Notes: generated from the sequence alone by a model not told the origin. A stretch of DNA of 62,673 bases from Myxococcota bacterium (GCA_963169915.1 CAUJEM010000102.1:1-62673); one strand, 5' to 3'. Shown: positions 40,801-51,525, counted from the first letter of the stretch. Program-made: numbers and translations.

Positions 40801-41573
40801 TGGGGGGTAAACTCGAGCGCCTTGCTGCCGTCCAGGCGCTCGTCGTGAGGATCTTGCTTCAACCAGGCGAGCCCGAAGTCCAAGATGTGAACCGTGGGGG
40901 GGCCGTCCACATGCTCTTCCACGAGCACGTTGGACGGCTTGAGGTCTCCATGCACGATGCCGCGCGCGTGCGCGTGGGCCAGCGCCGCGAGCGTCTGGTC
41001 GACGATGGACCACACGAGCGGGAAGCTGAGCTTGGCGTAGCTGAGGTCATGCAGGGAGACCCCGCTCACCAGATCCATGACCAAGAACGGAGAGCCGTCG
41101 ACCAGGCGCCCGAAGTCTCTCGCGCGCACGATGTTGGGATGATCGAGGACCGCGAGCGCGCGCGCCTCCTTGTAGAACCACATCAGGTAGTCGAGCGCGT
41201 GCTTCGGATCTGGGGGGATGACGCGCTTGAGCGCGACCTCGTCCCCCGTGGCGCGGTCGCGGCAGGCATAGACGATGCCCATGCCGCCCTCTCCGAGGAC
41301 GTACTCTACCTCGTAGCGTTCAGCGAGCACGCTGCCGGGGCGGACCGGCGCCGTCCCCGGCTCCTCCGTCACCTCGAGGCCCGACTCCGCCGCTGCCGCC
41401 GCCGCCGCGGACGAGAGCGGGACGATGGGATCGAGCACCGCCGCCGCGGAAGGGATGCTGGGCGGCGCGCTGTCGAGCGGCTCCGTCGACCCGACCGAGG
41501 GGTCGGCGCCGTGCCGGCTCACGGCAGGTGACGTCCCCGACCCTGGATGCCGAGACTTCCCCGTAACAGCCAT
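37875..41573 (-). CDS. Large kinase-ATPase-TPR signalling protein (PknK-like architecture)
   Basis: 1,232 residues from the ATG at 41573. An Ala/Ser/Pro-rich N-terminus, a Ser/Thr kinase domain (about 85-335: GEGGMGIVY, VALKR, HGDLKPSN, DFGLAW, GTPGYMAPE), then an AAA-type/STAND ATPase (about 416-750: Walker A GQAGVGKS near 450, Walker B LLFWLDDLHHG near 580), and a long C-terminal array of TPR-like helices (about 800-1200, e.g. ALAQKHRWQAEALRHLGRTDEAI). The catalytic loop reads HGD instead of HRD. Serine/threonine signalling of this design is abundant in myxobacteria; substrate unknown. A promoter with TCGACG-16 bp-TACACT lies at 41584-41611 on the minus strand. Confidence 0.93.
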   Translation of the reverse strand: MAVTGKSRHPGSGTSPAVSRHGADPSVGSTEPLDSAPPSIPSAAAVLDPIVPLSSAAAAAAAESGLEVTEEPGTAPVRPGSVLAERYEVEYVLGEGGMGIVYACRDRATGDEVALKRVIPPDPKHALDYLMWFYKEARALAVLDHPNIVRARDFGRLVDGSPFLVMDLVSGVSLHDLSYAKLSFPLVWSIVDQTLAALAHAHARGIVHGDLKPSNVLVEEHVDGPPTVHILDFGLAWLKQDPHDERLDGSKALEFTPHAGAGTPGYMAPEQIQHEMHHVVGATDLYSLGCIVYRMVSGKAPFTGEPKELLKRHAFEPVPTPALSIEAPEGVIDWVLRALAKRGWDRWEFAAEARRDWAALKPARPSKKAWHFPRLARRAPVPQPPTAAERSAERSAPELGLAKEHAGGLLSIRPSPLVGREDIRRTLLEACDDVIAGRGDSHRLILLVGQAGVGKSRLAEWLCEQLHEAGTMVPLRARYRRVRSTIDGMVGAVTQYFNFERAERDTIEKSLLARWHVDKQDKNGRAWVAGAAEWMRPTAPGSAAPLGPSGMRFTLDSRETRRMVTRYTLRRISRGRPLLFWLDDLHHGTAGTFEGLKRIHEEEPDQPLVMVGTVRSEDVQLGTPVAEHLRDLRELMGGEVIEVEPLEDATTIALLRAALPLDDDAAAEAAKRSRGNPLFALQQLHAWALNGNIELQQGAYRVPKAVLALRPQTTAELWDSRLATLPAEHRPAAYALATLGGDIRRPVLVALLQLLELPPEECIRSLQQAEVMLPRGSGGYAWPHALLQEHLLARLKEQPDAARTFAAAAEALLQHPLAGGRRITRQRVLNLLQAGRNEAAAQALFSYLERAWYAEREPATTIADLDLLKGHVQDSALAQKHRWQAEALRHLGRTDEAITHAEIARTSFEELGDHEHTAHCLRLLGHLASEKGRSTEGLQQVAKAHQLFEELGHVLGMALCEVVTGELSYLLGDYERGRVALRAGEAHFAEIGQPLGRGQCLLLSSWIEHSEGALRRSQRLALEAHAEFEAAGYRLGIAQNNASLAHLEHRMHNYASAEEQAREALQSFEQFHNPRGHAACERLLAMISLDTDDLDGAEAHATTASAIYGTMGDPWGIVESAVLEAQVAIAQRRFDAARSILDERATVALEEAEPRQHQLVTRAWLHHQLGEPDAALELIEEAANVFEEPTQVGDHLPQLLDRLSRLEWPEHAYHRLEAWRARVNDRTRRDAD

Positions 41574-41583
41574 TGCGGGGCGC

Positions 41584-41611
41584 AGTGTAGCTTCCGGGCG
41601 CCCCGCGTCGA
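41584..41611 (-). promoter_or_regulatory. Promoter of the giant kinase gene
   Basis: Minus-strand TCGACG (41611-41606), 16 bp, TACACT (41589-41584), ending 10 nt before the ATG at 41573. Both hexamers match 4 of 6. Confidence 0.45.
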
Positions 41612-41648
41612 GCCCCAAGCTGAGGGCTCGCGGCGACCGCCTTTTTGC

Positions 41649-41654
41649 TAGCCT
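41649..41654 (+). promoter_or_regulatory. Extended -10 TGCTAGCCT before glyA
   Basis: TG-C-TAGCCT ends 9 nt before the ATG at 41664, after a T-rich run. Confidence 0.45.
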
Positions 41655-41663
41655 GCGGCCACC

Positions 41664-42920
41664 ATGTCCAACACCGAGCTGCCGCTGGCCCAGCGCGACC
41701 CCGAGATTGCCCACCTCATCCGAGAGGAGGAGGCGCTCGAGGGCCGCACGCTGAGGCTCATCCCGAGTGAGAACTACGTCTCGCGCGCGGTGCTGGAGGC
41801 CACGGGCTCGGTGCTCACCAACAAGTACTCCGAGGGCTACCCCGGCAAGCGCTACTACGAGGGGCAGCAGGTCATCGATCGGGTGGAGCAGCTAGCGCGC
41901 GAGCGGCTGCTGCGGCTCTTCGGGGCCGAGCACGTCAACGTGCAGCCCTACAGCGGCAGCCCCGCCAACCTCGCGGTGTACCTGGCCTTCTGCCAGCCTG
42001 GCGACAGCATCATGGGCCTCGGGCTCCCCGCCGGCGGGCACCTCACGCACGGCTGGAACGTGAGCATCACGGGCAAGTACTTCACGAGCCACGCCTATGG
42101 CGTCAGCCCGAACGATCACCGGATCGACCTGGCAGAGGTCGCGCGCCTCGCGAAGGAGCACCGCCCGAAGCTGCTGTGGTGCGGCGGCACGGCCTACGCT
42201 AGAACTTGGGATTTTGCGGCGTTCCGTGAGATCGCGGACTCGGTGGGCGCCAAGCTGGTGGCGGACATCGCGCACATCGCGGGCCTGGTCGCCGGCGGCG
42301 CGCACCCCTCGCCCTTCGGCATCGCGGACGTCATCACGAGCACCACGCACAAGACGCTCCGCGGACCGCGGGGGGGGGTGCTCTTCAGCAAGGCGGAGCT
42401 CGCCAAGGAGCTCGACCGCGCCGTGTTCCCCGGGCTGCAAGGGGGGCCCCACAACCACACCACCGCCGGCATCGCGGTGGCGGCGCACGAGGCGCTCCAG
42501 CCGGAGTTCAAGGCTTACGCGCGGGCCGTGGTGGACAACGCGCGGGCGCTGGCGGAGGCGCTGCTCGGGCGGGGCTTCTCGCTCGTCACGGGCGGCACGG
42601 ACAACCACCTCATCCTCATCGACCTGACGAACAAGGGCATCGCCGGGAAGCTGGCGGCTCAGGCGCTCGACCGCGCGGGCATCTGCGGCAACTACAACTC
42701 CATCCCCTTCGATCCGCGCAAGCCCTTCGATCCAAGCGGCCTGCGCATCGGCACCCCCGCCATCACCTCGCGGGGGATGGGCCCGGACGAGATGAAGCGC
42801 CTCGCGGGGTGGATGGAGCAGGTGGTCGCGGCCCCGGACGACGCAGGGCTCACGCAGCGGGTGGCGGGAGAGGTGGCGGAGCTGTGCCGGAGCTTCCCCG
42901 CGCCCGGCCTGCTCACCTGA
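41664..42920 (+). CDS. glyA: Serine hydroxymethyltransferase
   Basis: 418 residues. Interconverts serine and glycine with tetrahydrofolate. PLP lysine in STTHKTLRGPRGG; SENYVSRAVLEATGSVLTNKYSEGYPG is the tetrahydrofolate/active-site signature. Standard length. Divergent from the kinase gene. Confidence 0.97.
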   Translation: MSNTELPLAQRDPEIAHLIREEEALEGRTLRLIPSENYVSRAVLEATGSVLTNKYSEGYPGKRYYEGQQVIDRVEQLARERLLRLFGAEHVNVQPYSGSPANLAVYLAFCQPGDSIMGLGLPAGGHLTHGWNVSITGKYFTSHAYGVSPNDHRIDLAEVARLAKEHRPKLLWCGGTAYARTWDFAAFREIADSVGAKLVADIAHIAGLVAGGAHPSPFGIADVITSTTHKTLRGPRGGVLFSKAELAKELDRAVFPGLQGGPHNHTTAGIAVAAHEALQPEFKAYARAVVDNARALAEALLGRGFSLVTGGTDNHLILIDLTNKGIAGKLAAQALDRAGICGNYNSIPFDPRKPFDPSGLRIGTPAITSRGMGPDEMKRLAGWMEQVVAAPDDAGLTQRVAGEVAELCRSFPAPGLLT

Positions 42921-42935
42921 GCGGCGCGGCCGCGC

Positions 42936-44225
42936 TCACCAGGGCGCGCACAGCCCCGCGAAGGGGGGCAGGCCGTTGGCGCAGCGACTCGCGCACTGCC
43001 CGGTGGCCACGTCGAGCGCCTGCCCCGCCGCGCACTGAGGGAGCTGCGCGAGGCACACTCCCGCGACCGGCGCGGTCCCCGACGGGCACGCTTGGGTGCA
43101 GGTCCCGAACAGCAGATCGCGCACGGAGCAGTCGCTCGCGGTGGGCGCAGGGCGCTCGGCGGGGAGGCTCGTCGGCGTGACGCCGGCCTTGAGCCCGGCG
43201 TCCACCGTGAGCAGCTGCTTGGCGTGAAGGCGCAGCATGGCCTCGCTGACCCAGGCGTAGCCTCGCTCGCCCCAGTCCGTACCCCAGCTATTGTGGAGGA
43301 GGTACTGACGACCGCCGAGCGCTGGGCGGTAGCCCACGAGGGTGACGGCGTGCCCAGCTTGCCGTGCGGCCCAGTCCGGTACGACGCCGCCCTGCACGCT
43401 CCGGTAGCCCCACGCTTCGCTGTCGATGTCGAAGCCGACGTAGATGACCTTGCCTTGGGCGAGCGTCTCGGCCACCTGCTCGGGCTCTGCTGGGAGGGCG
43501 AGCTGCTGCATCCCCTCCACGTTGTACTTGCCGAGGGCCCTGGCCTGCTCGAGCTCGCGGACGAGCCGCGGGTCGCGCCGCCACGACCCTGGCGTCACGC
43601 CGTAGGCCTCGCCGCACCACACCTCCGTCTGGGACTCATTGAGCTGACAGGCCCGGGTGGGGTCGTAGGGGAAATCTCGGTCGCTGCTGAGGTACTCGCG
43701 CGTGCGGGCGCTCTGGTGGAGCTGGGTCCAGGTGTCCGACGCCAGGATGTGCAGCGGCGCGACGACGTCTGCGACGTTCTGGCGGCGTAGGGAGTTGGTC
43801 ATCACGTTCGACAGCGCGAACGTCCAGCACACGCCGACCTGAGCCTGATCGAGCACGGGGCCGTCGAGCCCCTGAGCGCGGAGGTCCACCGCCACCGGGA
43901 GCCCCGCGAGCGGGCGCCGAGCGGAGGGGGCGAGCGGCGCGGCGGCGCGCGCGAGCTCGGGGAGCGCGGCGCAGCTCAACGCGACGCGGCGGCCTGGGGC
44001 GACCTCGACGGCGCCGCAGCTCCCGCTCCCGAGAGCGGCGGCCGGCACCGCGCCGGCCGCGGCGCCGCCGCTGGGAGCGCCGGCCGACCCCGGCGTGCCC
44101 GGCGGAGCGGCGGGCAGCGCCGCGACCGCGTGGGCGGTCAGCGTGGCGAGCGGCTGGAGGCTCGCCAAGGGAGCGCAGCCGGAGAGGATCGTCAGGGCGG
44201 TGAGGGCGGCAACCTTCGAGGACAT
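42936..44225 (-). CDS. Papain-type (C1) cysteine peptidase, putative lipoprotein
   Basis: 429 residues from the ATG at 44225 (GAGGA upstream). Lipobox LTILSGC; then an Ala/Gly-rich linker; C1 domain (about 120-330) with LDQAQVGVCWTFALSN (oxyanion Gln and catalytic Cys), GHAVTLVGYRP (His) and LLHNSWGTDWGERGY (Asn). The C-terminal 75 residues form a Cys-rich module (CSVRDLLFGTCTQACPSG through CAPW). Likely a surface protease, perhaps predation related; no classical inhibitor propeptide was recognised. Confidence 0.88.
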   Translation of the reverse strand: MSSKVAALTALTILSGCAPLASLQPLATLTAHAVAALPAAPPGTPGSAGAPSGGAAAGAVPAAALGSGSCGAVEVAPGRRVALSCAALPELARAAAPLAPSARRPLAGLPVAVDLRAQGLDGPVLDQAQVGVCWTFALSNVMTNSLRRQNVADVVAPLHILASDTWTQLHQSARTREYLSSDRDFPYDPTRACQLNESQTEVWCGEAYGVTPGSWRRDPRLVRELEQARALGKYNVEGMQQLALPAEPEQVAETLAQGKVIYVGFDIDSEAWGYRSVQGGVVPDWAARQAGHAVTLVGYRPALGGRQYLLHNSWGTDWGERGYAWVSEAMLRLHAKQLLTVDAGLKAGVTPTSLPAERPAPTASDCSVRDLLFGTCTQACPSGTAPVAGVCLAQLPQCAAGQALDVATGQCASRCANGLPPFAGLCAPW

Positions 44226-44294
44226 GCCCGGCTCCTCGCAAGCAGGATGCCAGCTCACGGGCGTGCGAGCCGCGTGGGATCTCCCTCGGCGCGC

Positions 44295-44310
44295 GTCGAT
44301 CGCGATCGAC
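44295..44310. other. 16-bp perfect palindrome
   Basis: GTCGATCGCGATCGAC reads the same on both strands. It lies in the 94-nt gap between the start of the peptidase gene (44225) and the end of the membrane-protein gene (44320). GATCGCGATC, its core, also occurs at 54671-54680. Confidence 0.5.
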
Positions 44311-44319
44311 CGTGGGCGG

Positions 44320-44898
44320 TCAGAAGCTGCCGGAGTAGCTCAAGCTGGGGGCGCCGAGCAGCGGCGCCGCCGTCGACGCCGTGGACTCCGGGACGGGATG
44401 GGAGGACAGCTCGAAGCCCAGGACGGCGCCGGTGGCGGGCAGCAGCAGCACGCCGAGCGCGGACACCCACCCTGGAGCGTCGAGCCCCTCCGTGAGGACG
44501 AAGGCCAGCGCTGCGCCGCCGAGCAGCCCGCCCGCGTGCCCCAGGTAGGTCCAGCCGAGCGTGCCGTTACCGCCCATGAGCCGCCCGCCACCCCAGGCGC
44601 CGAGTGGCGCCACCGCGGCCGCCGTCCCGAGGCCACCGAGCACCGCTGGGCCGAGGCAGCCGAACATCCTCTCGGAGTGCTCCGACAGCCACTGATCGAG
44701 CCCGCAGGCCACCGTGGCTCCCGTCACGACCCCGAGCGCAGTAGCGCCGAGGTAGCCCGCCCCCTCGACGGCGATCCGCCCGCCCCTCCCTTCGGAGGGC
44801 TCGAAGCTCGGCGCCGCCCGCGCCGCCGCCGCGCTGCCGAGCGAGCCGATGAGCAGCGCCACCCCCAGACCCCGACCCGGCGAGCGTGACGACGGCAT
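44320..44898 (-). CDS. Small membrane protein with signal peptide
   Basis: 192 residues from the ATG at 44898. Signal peptide ([28 protein letters not shown]), then four to five Gly/Ala/Leu-rich hydrophobic segments ([68 protein letters not shown]). Ends in LSYSGSF with an aromatic C-terminus, as in outer-membrane proteins. No family recognised. Upstream of the peptidase on the same strand. Confidence 0.65.
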   Translation of the reverse strand: MPSSRSPGRGLGVALLIGSLGSAAAARAAPSFEPSEGRGGRIAVEGAGYLGATALGVVTGATVACGLDQWLSEHSERMFGCLGPAVLGGLGTAAAVAPLGAWGGGRLMGGNGTLGWTYLGHAGGLLGGAALAFVLTEGLDAPGWVSALGVLLLPATGAVLGFELSSHPVPESTASTAAPLLGAPSLSYSGSF

Positions 44899-44978
44899 GT
44901 AGCGCCAGAGAGCATCTCTCGCCGCTCGGTCAAAGTAAAGGCGCGCGCCCAGGGCGAGAGCGGCTCCCTGCGTTCTGC

Positions 44979-44984
44979 TAGCCT
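44979..44984 (+). promoter_or_regulatory. Extended -10 TGCTAGCCT before the mutase gene
   Basis: TG-C-TAGCCT ends 10 nt before the ATG at 44995. Confidence 0.45.
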
Positions 44985-44994
44985 GGACGCCGTC

Positions 44995-46725
<1,731 letters not shown>

Positions 46726-46727
46726 GC

Positions 46728-47681
46728 GTGGCCGCCGCGCCGCTGCGGATCGTGGTCCTCGACGGCCACCCGATGAACCCGGGGGACCTGAGCTGGAGCG
46801 AGCTCGAGGCGCTCGGCGCGCTCGAGCTGCACCCGCGCACCAGCCCCGCGCAGCTCCAGGAGCGCGCCGCGGGGGCGCCCGTGCTGCTCACGAACAAGGT
46901 GGTGCTCGGCGCGGAGCAGCTCCGCGCGCTGCCGGACCTGCGCTACGTGGGGGTCACGGCCACGGGCGTCAACGTGGTGGACCTGGCGGCGGCGCGGGAG
47001 CTGGGCGTCACCGTCACCAACGTGCCCGGGTACTCCACCGCCAGCGTGGCGCAGCTCGTGTTCGCGTTCATCTTGGAGCACTACGCCCAGCTCGGCGCGC
47101 AGCTCGCCGCCACGGCCGCCGGCGCCTGGCCGCGCAGCCCAGATTTCTCCTTCACGGCGGCGCCGCTGCGAGAGCTCGAGGGGCGCACCCTGGGGGTCGT
47201 GGGGCTGGGCGCCATCGGTCGGCGCGTCGCGGCCATCGCGGAGGCCTTCGGCATGCAGGTGCTGGTGCACTCCCGCAGCGCGCAGGCCGACGCGCGCTGG
47301 CGCTCACTCGACGCGCTGCTCGGCCAGGCGGACATCGTCAGCCTGCACTGCCCGCTCACCGAGCAGACGCGCGGGCTCATGAACGCCGAGCGACTCGCGC
47401 GCATGAAGCCGAGCGCGCTGCTCGTCAACACCGCCCGCGGCCCGCTCATCGACGAGGCGGCGCTCGCCGCCGCGCTGCGCGCGGGGCGGCTCGGGGGGGC
47501 GGCGCTGGACGTGCTCAGCGTGGAGCCGCCACCCGCAGACCACCCGCTGCTCGGGGCGCCGCGCTGCCTCATCACGCCGCACCTCGCCTGGGCCACGGTG
47601 GAGGCGCGGCAGCGCTTGCTGAGCACGGTCACCCACAACCTCCGCGCCTACCTCGAAGGGGTGCCCGTGAACGTGGTCTAG
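46728..47681 (+). CDS. D-2-hydroxyacid dehydrogenase
   Basis: 317 residues, GTG start 2 nt after the mutase stop, hence an operon. NAD-binding GLGAIGRRVA, catalytic Arg in NTARGPL, Glu in SVEPPP and His in TPHLAWA. Similar to glycerate/hydroxypyruvate reductase (HprA); exact substrate unknown. Confidence 0.88.
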   Translation: MAAAPLRIVVLDGHPMNPGDLSWSELEALGALELHPRTSPAQLQERAAGAPVLLTNKVVLGAEQLRALPDLRYVGVTATGVNVVDLAAARELGVTVTNVPGYSTASVAQLVFAFILEHYAQLGAQLAATAAGAWPRSPDFSFTAAPLRELEGRTLGVVGLGAIGRRVAAIAEAFGMQVLVHSRSAQADARWRSLDALLGQADIVSLHCPLTEQTRGLMNAERLARMKPSALLVNTARGPLIDEAALAAALRAGRLGGAALDVLSVEPPPADHPLLGAPRCLITPHLAWATVEARQRLLSTVTHNLRAYLEGVPVNVV

Positions 47682-47826
47682 CGGCGGGCGCGCTCAGCGG
47701 GCCGGCGCTCGGACGCGCCGAGGGCTCGCGCGCTCGGAGGGAGGCCTGGCGTGAGCGGCGCTCGCGCCGAGCGTCTCATGTTGCGACGCTCGGGGACGTC
47801 GCGTATCGTCGGGAGCGAGGTGTGAG

Positions 47827-49677
47827 ATGAGAGCACTCTGGGGCTTGAGCGTTCTAATGATCCTCTCGGCGTGCACGAGCACCGAAGGGGGCGGTACGGA
47901 CGCCGGCGCGGGCGGCGCCGGCGCGGGCGGCGGCGGGACAGGGGGCGTCGGCGCGAGCGCCGGCACGGGCGGCGTGGGGGGTGTCTCGGGCAGCGCTGGT
48001 GTCAGCGGCGCTGGCGCTGGCGGTGAGGGCGGTGGCACGGGGGGCGGCAGCGCCGGGTCGGGTGGCACGGGGGGCGGCAGCGCCGGGTCGGGTGGCACGG
48101 GGGGCGGCGGCGCCGGGTCGGGTGGCACGGGGGGCGGCAGCGCCGGGTCGGGTGGCACGGGGGGCGGCAGCGCCGGGTCGGGTGGCACGGGGGGCGGCAG
48201 CGCCGGGTCGGGTGGCACGGGGGGCGGCGGCGGGACGCCGACGCTCCCAGTCGCAACGGATCTCCGCGCCTTCCCGTCGGCGGAGGGCTTCGGCGCCTAC
48301 GCGCGGGGTGGCCGCGGAGGGCAGGTGCTGCACGTCACCAACTTGAACGCAGGCGGCCCCGGCTCCTTGCAGGCCGCGGTGAACACCCCAGGCCCACGGA
48401 CCATCGTCTTCGACGTCAGCGGCCACATCCCGGACGTCATCGTCGTCGAGCGGGGCGACCTCACGATCGCCGGGCAGACGGCGCCCAGCGGCATCAGCGT
48501 GGCTGGGCTGATGCTCCAAGGGGACATCGTGTGCGAGGGCACGGGCTCCTCGTGCCCGCTCCCCTCACGGTACCCGGAGAATTTCATCGTCCGCCACCTG
48601 CACATCCGGGTGGATCCGAGCGACGGCGACGGTGGCGGCGACGGGATCCGCCTGCACCACGCGGTCAACGGCATCATCGATCACGTCTCCATCGCCAACG
48701 CGGTGGACGAGGCGGTCCAGATCAGCTTCTCTCGGACCATCAGCATCCAGCACACCATGCTCGCGGAGACCATCGGGGCGCACGGAGCCTACGGCGGCAT
48801 GCTCATCAACTACAGCGACGCGCCGCGCGGCTTCCCGCAGACGGATCTGTCCATCCATCACAACCTCTGGGTGCGCATCTACGGCCGCTACCCTGAGATC
48901 AACCGCGAAAACGTCCGCGACACGGCCATGTCGAACCTGGAGATCTCGAACAACGTCTACTGGGGGACGCGCGCGCCCATGTACGTCACCACCCGGTCAC
49001 CCGGCTTCGAGCAAGATCTTCCCTGGCGCCTCAACGTCGTGGGGAACGTCGCCCGTGACGACCCCGGGGACTCGGTCTCGTTCGGCTTCTTGGCGCTCGA
49101 GCCGCCGCCCAACCTGAGGGCCGGCGGCACGATGTTCATGGCCGACACGCACATCGAAGGAGTGACCGAGTCGGACTACGACATCATCTTCAACAACAAT
49201 GATTTCCGCGACGCCATCCAGACTCGGGGTACCCCTTGGTACGGTCGTCGCCCCGCGTGGGCCATCGCCGCGCGGCACGACTTCCCGGGCGTGACGTACA
49301 CCCCGAGCGGGCAGCTCGTGGACTTCGTCGCGCAGCAGGTCGGCGCGTTCCCGCGGGATCGCTTCGATCGTCGCATGATTGGCTATCTGCGGGATCGGCG
49401 GGTCGACACGCGCGGGGTCAGTGGGGGAGGCGGGGACATCTCGGTGAGCAACCCCGAGGGTGATCTCATGCCGGTAGGGCCCTTCCAGAATGCCCCTACG
49501 GACACGGATCGGGACGGCATCCCGGACGCCTGGGAGCAGAGCCACGGGCTCAACCCGAACTCTGCGGCCGACGGCAACGCCACCACGCTGTCCGTGGCGG
49601 AGCTGGGCGTCGCGGGGTACACCAACCTCGAGGTGTACCTCGACTGGCTCGCGCACGAGCGCGAGGCGGGGCGCTGA
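47827..49677 (+). CDS. Lipoprotein with pectate-lyase-like beta-helix (PL1 type)
   Basis: 616 residues. Lipobox LMILSAC, a Gly/Ser/Thr linker of about 120 residues with six full 30-bp repeats, and a right-handed beta-helix from about 145 to 480: AFPSAEGFGAYARGGRGGQVLHVTNL, the start signature of PL1 family lyases. Near the C-terminus a calcium-type DTDRDGIPDAWEQSHGLNP, a thrombospondin-3/EF-hand-like motif, and a dockerin-like tail. It may degrade a polyuronate; the catalytic Arg cannot be assigned. Confidence 0.8.
   Translation: MRALWGLSVLMILSACTSTEGGGTDAGAGGAGAGGGGTGGVGASAGTGGVGGVSGSAGVSGAGAGGEGGGTGGGSAGSGGTGGGSAGSGGTGGGGAGSGGTGGGSAGSGGTGGGSAGSGGTGGGSAGSGGTGGGGGTPTLPVATDLRAFPSAEGFGAYARGGRGGQVLHVTNLNAGGPGSLQAAVNTPGPRTIVFDVSGHIPDVIVVERGDLTIAGQTAPSGISVAGLMLQGDIVCEGTGSSCPLPSRYPENFIVRHLHIRVDPSDGDGGGDGIRLHHAVNGIIDHVSIANAVDEAVQISFSRTISIQHTMLAETIGAHGAYGGMLINYSDAPRGFPQTDLSIHHNLWVRIYGRYPEINRENVRDTAMSNLEISNNVYWGTRAPMYVTTRSPGFEQDLPWRLNVVGNVARDDPGDSVSFGFLALEPPPNLRAGGTMFMADTHIEGVTESDYDIIFNNNDFRDAIQTRGTPWYGRRPAWAIAARHDFPGVTYTPSGQLVDFVAQQVGAFPRDRFDRRMIGYLRDRRVDTRGVSGGGGDISVSNPEGDLMPVGPFQNAPTDTDRDGIPDAWEQSHGLNPNSAADGNATTLSVAELGVAGYTNLEVYLDWLAHEREAGR
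48031..48230 (+). repeat. 30-bp tandem repeat in the lyase linker
   Basis: Six full 30-bp units at 48031-48210 (start GGTGGCACGGGGGGCGGC), with one unit having a G in place of an A, plus a partial seventh. They encode GGTGGGSAGS. Confidence 0.9.
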
Positions 49678-49809
49678 GCCGCGGGGTGTCGCGCGCGGCG
49701 TGGCGGGTGGCCGTGAGGCACGCTGCCCCGCCGCGCGGGACGCCCTGCGCGCACGCGCGAGGGAGCGCTGACCCCTGGCAGGTGCCGGCGCGAGCGGTGG
49801 GGGAGCGCC

Positions 49810-51525
49810 TCAGCCTCCCGCGCGGACCTGCTCCGCAAGCCGGCCGGCCGCCTCTGCCAGCGGCAGCAGGGTCACGCGCTTCGGATCGCGCTCGCGGCGC
49901 GGCTTGAGCTCCACCACGCCCTGCTCGAGCCCGCGCTTGCCCAGGGTGAGCCGCAGCGGCATCCCTAGCAGATCGGCGTCCTTGAACTTCACGCCGGGGC
50001 GCTCCTCGCGGTCGTCCACCAGCACCTCCACGCCGAGCGCCTCCAGCTCCGCCTCGAGCCGGGCCACCGCCTCGACGACCTCTGGCTCTGCCCCGAGCTG
50101 CACCAGGTGCACCTGGTAGGGCGCGATGCTCATGGGCCACAGGATGCCGTCCGCGTCGTTGAACTGCTCCACCGTGGTGGCGATGAGCCGAGAGACGCCG
50201 ATACCGTAGCAGCCCATCACCATGGGCTGCATCTGCCCCTGCTCATCCAAGAAGCTGGCGCCCATCTTGCTGCTGTAGTGCGTGCCGAGCAGGAAGATGT
50301 GACCCGCCTCGATGCCGCGGAACACCCCGAGCGGGGCGCCGCAGCTCGGGCAGGCGTCGCCCTCCTTCACGCTGCGCAGCTCCGCGAGCTCCGCCTGGAA
50401 ATCCCGGCCGAGCTGCACGTGCCGCAGGTGATGATCGGCCTCGTTGGCGCCGCAGATGGCGTCGCTGAGCGCCGCTGCGTCGCGATCGATGACGATCTTA
50501 CCAGCATAGCCGACGGGCCCCGCGAAGCCCGGCGCCGCGCCCGTCGCCCGCACCACGTCCCCGGGCGCGGCGAGCGCCAGCTCCGAGGCGCCGAGCGCGC
50601 GCGCCAGCTTCACCTCGTTGACCTCGTGGTCTCCGCGCACGACCACCATGACCAGCTGCTGGTCCGCCCGGTAGACCAGGCTCTTGAGCAGCGCGCGCTC
50701 GGCGACCCCGAGGAACGCCGCCACCTCGCCGATGGTCTTCTGCTTGGGCGTCAGCACCTTCTCGGGCGCAGGCACGCTGGGGGCTTCGGGCCCGGGGGGC
50801 GTGGGCGCCGGCGCGCTGGCGACCTCGAGGTTGGCGGCGTAGTCGCACTGGCGACACGCCGCCAAGAGGTCTTCACCCGACTGCGCCAGCACTTGAAACT
50901 CCGCGCTACCGCTGCCGCCCATGGCGCCGCTGTCGGCGCGCACCATCCGGTAGTCTAGGCCGAGCCGATCGAAGATGCGCGTGTAGGCCACGCGCATCTT
51001 CTCGTAGCTCTCCCGGGCGCGCTCCTCGCTCACGTCGAAGGAGTAGGCGTCCTTCATGATGAACTCGCGGCAGCGCAGCAGCCCGCCGCGTGGCCGCGGC
51101 TCATCGCGGAATTTGGTCTGGATCTGGTAGAGGTTCTTGGGCAGGTCCCGGTAGCTCTTGAGCTCTCGGCGCGCCAGATCCGTGATGATCTCCTCGTGGG
51201 TCGGCCCCAGGTGATAGTCGCTGCCCTTGCGGTCCTTCAGGCGCAGCAGGTTGTCTCCGAACAGCTCCCACCGCCCCGTCTCCTTGAAGTAGTCGCTGGG
51301 CAGCAGCGCGGGGAGCAGCACCTCCTCGGCGCCGGCCCGGCCGAGCTCTTCCCGGATGATGCGCTCGATGTTGCGCAGCACCTTCAGGCCGAGGGGCAGG
51401 TAGCTGTAGATGCCTGCCCCGACGCGCCGCGCGTAGCCGGCGCGGAGCAGCAGGACGTGGCTGGCGCTGGTGGCGTCCGAGGGGGCCTCTTTCAGCGTGG
51501 GGAGGAGAGCTCGCTGGTAGCGCAT
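49810..51525 (-). CDS. proS: Prolyl-tRNA synthetase, bacterial type
   Basis: 571 residues from the ATG at 51525 (MRYQRALLPTLKEAP). Class II synthetase with an inserted editing domain (INS, about 225-385); motifs 1-3 visible as GAGIYSYLPLGLKVLRNI, FRDEPRPRGGLLRCREFIMKDAYSF and GCYGIGVSRLIA. The editing domain removes mischarged alanine. An extra in-frame upstream stretch to 51600 lacks family similarity. Confidence 0.95.
   Translation of the reverse strand: MRYQRALLPTLKEAPSDATSASHVLLLRAGYARRVGAGIYSYLPLGLKVLRNIERIIREELGRAGAEEVLLPALLPSDYFKETGRWELFGDNLLRLKDRKGSDYHLGPTHEEIITDLARRELKSYRDLPKNLYQIQTKFRDEPRPRGGLLRCREFIMKDAYSFDVSEERARESYEKMRVAYTRIFDRLGLDYRMVRADSGAMGGSGSAEFQVLAQSGEDLLAACRQCDYAANLEVASAPAPTPPGPEAPSVPAPEKVLTPKQKTIGEVAAFLGVAERALLKSLVYRADQQLVMVVVRGDHEVNEVKLARALGASELALAAPGDVVRATGAAPGFAGPVGYAGKIVIDRDAAALSDAICGANEADHHLRHVQLGRDFQAELAELRSVKEGDACPSCGAPLGVFRGIEAGHIFLLGTHYSSKMGASFLDEQGQMQPMVMGCYGIGVSRLIATTVEQFNDADGILWPMSIAPYQVHLVQLGAEPEVVEAVARLEAELEALGVEVLVDDREERPGVKFKDADLLGMPLRLTLGKRGLEQGVVELKPRRERDPKRVTLLPLAEAAGRLAEQVRAGG

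Noticed and set aside
48031..48230. 30-bp repeats considered as CRISPR-like
   Set aside because: No spacers between units; they are in-frame coding repeats of a lipoprotein linker.
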